From the NCBI RefSeq assembly GCF_001458115.1, contig NZ_CZRP01000011.1, forward strand, positions 558,001 through 622,000: a DNA stretch of 64,000 bases, read 5' to 3'. A program made the translations under genes and the position numbers. Numbering within the stretch: position 1 is the stretch's first letter; each line of letters starts with the position of its first letter. Under the pieces are notes generated by a model. It saw only the letters and a program-made list of their open reading frames with translations. It made no database searches and had not been told where the DNA came from. Of the stretch, positions 61,625 to 64,000 are shown in pieces. This DNA comes from Gracilibacillus massiliensis. GTDB taxonomy: Bacteria; Bacillota; Bacilli; Bacillales; Amphibacillaceae.

Positions 61625-62053
61625 TTAGCAGTATTTTTGATATGCTGCGGTTAGTTGCTCTACGATATCTTCTACTTCATATCCTTCAATTAGTTCTCGA
61701 GGTATAAAGTGTTTTAATTCACCACCAACGATTACTGCCATTGAAGGGGAAGAAGGTTCGATACCATCGAAATAATCGCGCATTTGCGCTGTTGCTTCTC
61801 GATCTTGCCCCGCAAAGACCGTTACAATCTTATTAGGCTTTTTATCATGTTTTAGTGACTCGATAGCAGCAGGTCGCGCAAGTCCTGCTGCACAACCACA
61901 TACGGAATTTATCACGATTAGCGCAGTATCTTGATTAGATGTCATAAATTCGTTGACTTCTTCAGGCGTTTGTAATTCTTCAAAGCCAGCATTTGTTAAT
62001 TCATCACGCATTGGTTGTGCCATTTCTCTCATATATTCTTCATATGCATTCAT
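61625..62053 (-). CDS. Bacilliredoxin, BrxA/BrxB (YphP/YqiW) family
   Basis: 142 residues from ATG 62053 (GGAGGTTAAAT upstream; an in-frame start at 62092 lacks an RBS). CGC redox motif in INSVCGCAAGLARP and the conserved VFAGQDREATAQMRDYF. Removes bacillithiol from mixed disulfides on proteins after oxidative stress, then is recycled through bacillithiol. Which paralogue (BrxA or BrxB) cannot be told. Confidence 0.93.
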   Translation of the reverse strand: MNAYEEYMREMAQPMRDELTNAGFEELQTPEEVNEFMTSNQDTALIVINSVCGCAAGLARPAAIESLKHDKKPNKIVTVFAGQDREATAQMRDYFDGIEPSSPSMAVIVGGELKHFIPRELIEGYEVEDIVEQLTAAYQKYC

Positions 62054-62123
62054 ATTTAACCTCCTAAATTTCGTGTAATCCAATTTTAACAAAAAAGGTA
62101 CAGTGTTAGCGACATATATGATT

Positions 62124-63839
62124 CTATAGAACTGTAACTTTTAACCAACCTCTTACGCTGTTAATGAACCATATTTGATCGAAATTTTTTATATCAGTCA
62201 AGCGAATCCTTTTTTCTATTAAATTACCTTCATTTAATAACTTTTCTCGATAAGTACCTGCTAACAGCCCATCTGTAATAGGAGGAGTATAGTAAGTACC
62301 GTTCTTTTCTAATACGATATTACCAATTGTAAATTCCGTAATAAAGCCATCCTCGTTCCATAAAAGTGTCGTCATTGCCTCATCAGGCATATCTTGATCA
62401 AAAGCCTGATATAATAATCGATTCGTTGTCTTATGATAGAGAAAATTATTTTCTTTATCTACTGGATTTTTTGCAATAGCTACTTGTATTTGATTGGATA
62501 ATTTGTTTATTGGCTGATATTCTACTTCGAAATTTCCATCTGTATGGACCAGTAACCTTACTTTAAATAGACCAGTTGAATTCTCTTTAGCAACATTTTC
62601 TAATTGTTCTTTTAGATGATCAAAGTTAATGGAAATTTGAAAATAGTCAGCCGATTGCTTTAATCTACTAAAATGATAAGATAATAAAGGATAATGCCCA
62701 TTTTCCAATTTAATAGATTCTAATAGTGAGAAGTCTTGTCGTTGTTGATGAAGAACCGCTGCCTTTTGCATTAATTCTTGATACTCAGCAGTAGACGTTG
62801 ACTCCCATGTTATCCCGCCTCCTGTTCCATAAGTCGCGACTCCATCTTTAATAACAACTGTACGGATTGGAACGTTAAAAGTTGCTTGACGTTCTGGAGT
62901 GATAAATCCTATCGCTCCGCAGTACACATCGCGTGGTGTATCTTCTAATTCAGCAATATATTTCATCGTCTCTACTTTAGGAGCACCTGTAATAGAACCA
63001 CATGGGAATAATGCTTTAAACCAATCAAAAACACTATTTTTTTCTAATTCAGCCGTAATTGTAGAGGTCATTTGATGTACAGTTGGATATGTCTCTATAT
63101 CAAATAAACTTTCTACATGGACCGTTCCTGGTTTCGCAATTCGACCTAAATCATTCCTCAATAAATCGACAATCATTACATTTTCTGCTTGATCTTTTTT
63201 GGAATTTTTCAATTGCTCTTTTAACTCTACATCACTAGCTAATGTTTTTCCTCGTTTGATCGTTCCTTTCATCGGTTTTGTTGTAATTTTTCCTTTATCA
63301 ACTTGAAAGAACAATTCGGGTGATACGGACAAAATTTGAAAATCCTCTAGATCGAAATATGCACTATAGGAGGCCGATTGGTTTTTTAATAACTGCTTGT
63401 AAAATGAATAACTATCTCCTTCAAACTCTGCCTTTAACCTTGTAGTGAAATTCACTTGATATGTAATGCCCTGTCCAATGAGTGATTTGATTTTCTCTAT
63501 CATTTGATTATAGCGACCATTGCTCATGGTATTTTTCCACCTGTAAATAGAGTATGGTAAGGCTTCTTTCTTTTTAATAGGATATATTAATTTCTCCTTA
63601 AAAACTCCAAACCAAAGTAATGGTAAAGAACTCTCGGCTCTTACTTTATAACTGTCGTCAAAAGCTGGGGCGGCTTCGTATGAAACATATCCAGCAAGGT
63701 AATAACCTTTCTGTAAAGCATTTTCTATTTTTACGAAAGCCTCGGGCACACGATCTATTTCGGTTGCTGTAATGATCTCGATTGGATTTGTGAATGTGCT
63801 CTCCATACCTTTAAAATCGAACTGTAGAAATGCTTTCAT
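62124..63839 (-). CDS. pabB: Aminodeoxychorismate synthase I fused to aminodeoxychorismate lyase
   Basis: 571 residues. N-terminal PabB chorismate-binding domain (1-360): KPMKGTIKRGKT, NVMIVDLLRNDLGRI, PCGSITGAPKVETM. C-terminal class IV aminotransferase-type PabC domain (375-571): FLYHKTTNRLLYQAFDQ, LWNEDGFITEFTIGNIVLEKNG, DGLLAGTYREKLL. Together these turn chorismate and ammonia into p-aminobenzoate for folate. The start codon follows the pabA stop directly (TAAATG). Confidence 0.92.
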   Translation of the reverse strand: MKAFLQFDFKGMESTFTNPIEIITATEIDRVPEAFVKIENALQKGYYLAGYVSYEAAPAFDDSYKVRAESSLPLLWFGVFKEKLIYPIKKKEALPYSIYRWKNTMSNGRYNQMIEKIKSLIGQGITYQVNFTTRLKAEFEGDSYSFYKQLLKNQSASYSAYFDLEDFQILSVSPELFFQVDKGKITTKPMKGTIKRGKTLASDVELKEQLKNSKKDQAENVMIVDLLRNDLGRIAKPGTVHVESLFDIETYPTVHQMTSTITAELEKNSVFDWFKALFPCGSITGAPKVETMKYIAELEDTPRDVYCGAIGFITPERQATFNVPIRTVVIKDGVATYGTGGGITWESTSTAEYQELMQKAAVLHQQRQDFSLLESIKLENGHYPLLSYHFSRLKQSADYFQISINFDHLKEQLENVAKENSTGLFKVRLLVHTDGNFEVEYQPINKLSNQIQVAIAKNPVDKENNFLYHKTTNRLLYQAFDQDMPDEAMTTLLWNEDGFITEFTIGNIVLEKNGTYYTPPITDGLLAGTYREKLLNEGNLIEKRIRLTDIKNFDQIWFINSVRGWLKVTVL

Positions 63840-64000
63840 TTACAACACTTCCCTTCGATAGTTGACCGTTTGATCTCTCATTTTCAGACTATTTTTGACA
63901 AGCTCATAACCATATTCAGTTAAAATCGCCTCTGGATGAAATTGGACTCCTTCTATTGGTAAGAGCTGATGTTTTACAGCCATCACTGTTTGATTTTCTT
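63840..64000 (-). CDS. pabA: Class I glutamine amidotransferase (PabA/TrpG), C-terminal end
   Basis: The last 52 codons of a gene running off the window. LPIEGVQFHPEAILTEYGYELVKNSL contains the catalytic His and Glu of class I amidotransferases (FHPE). It supplies ammonia to the adjoining PabB; the two are adjacent with no gap. It could also serve anthranilate synthase, as in B. subtilis. Confidence 0.9.
   Translation of the reverse strand, partial: ENQTVMAVKHQLLPIEGVQFHPEAILTEYGYELVKNSLKMRDQTVNYRREVL

Overview
The window is a low-GC Bacillaceae chromosome segment. Gene order follows four conserved Bacillus blocks: yvlD-hprK-lgt-ppaX-yvoF, yvcD-trxB-rapZ-yvcK-whiA-crh-clpP, cggR-gapA-pgk-tpiA-gpmI-eno and secG-est-rnr-smpB-ssrA. 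Protein sequences and repeat content suggest a halotolerant genus such as Gracilibacillus or a close relative. The genus is inferred; no 16S rRNA is present.

Layout. 1-1.6 kb: end of a yvlD-like gene, then a large inverted-repeat element carrying an 850-nt ORF-less group II intron-like RNA. 1.7-4.9 kb: HPr kinase/phosphorylase, lipoprotein modification, PpaX and an acyltransferase. 4.9-6.1 kb: a palindromic dispersed repeat and a ketopantoate-reductase-like gene. 6.2-12.4 kb: TPR protein, trxB, rapZ-yvcK-whiA, crh and clpP with a CtsR box. 12.7-15.3 kb: tRNA-Arg(CCG) and a Cys-rich repetitive protein, perhaps from the spore surface. 15.7-23.6 kb: a sulfur cluster with three SAM-I riboswitches: a MetY/CoA-binding fusion, an SsuABC-type transporter, an acyl-CoA synthetase and a degenerate FMN-dehydrogenase homologue. 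23.7-26.0 kb: ldh, then a second repeat element with a second intron copy. 26.1-33.5 kb: glutaredoxin-like gene and glycolytic operon. 33.5-37.0 kb: Fur-type promoter, a long leader with a tandem palindrome array, and an iron-siderophore uptake pair without an ATPase. 37.1-40.8 kb: HAD phosphatase, ptsHI and a lipase-like hydrolase. 41.2-46.7 kb: secG, esterase, rnr, smpB, and an ssrA (tmRNA) gene split in its T arm by a 285-nt group I intron, with a LAGLIDADG endonuclease gene just downstream on the other strand. 47.8-51.4 kb: crcB fluoride-exporter pair, partly duplicated around an IS1634-like insertion sequence. 51.5-58.8 kb: YesMN-type two-component system, sugar ABC transporter and YesL-like protein, with two cre sites. 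59.8-64 kb: CwlO-like endopeptidase with a WalR-like box, bacilliredoxin and folate genes (pabB-pabC fusion, pabA end).

How it fits together. Much of the carbon-catabolite machinery lies here: HPr, Enzyme I, HPrK, Crh, CggR and cre-controlled sugar genes. The accessory layer is unusually rich in selfish RNA and small repeats: two group II-like introns in diverged copies of one repeat, a group I intron in tmRNA, an IS-flanking duplication, and several dispersed palindromes whose ends share a motif close to AAACTGCGAAG.
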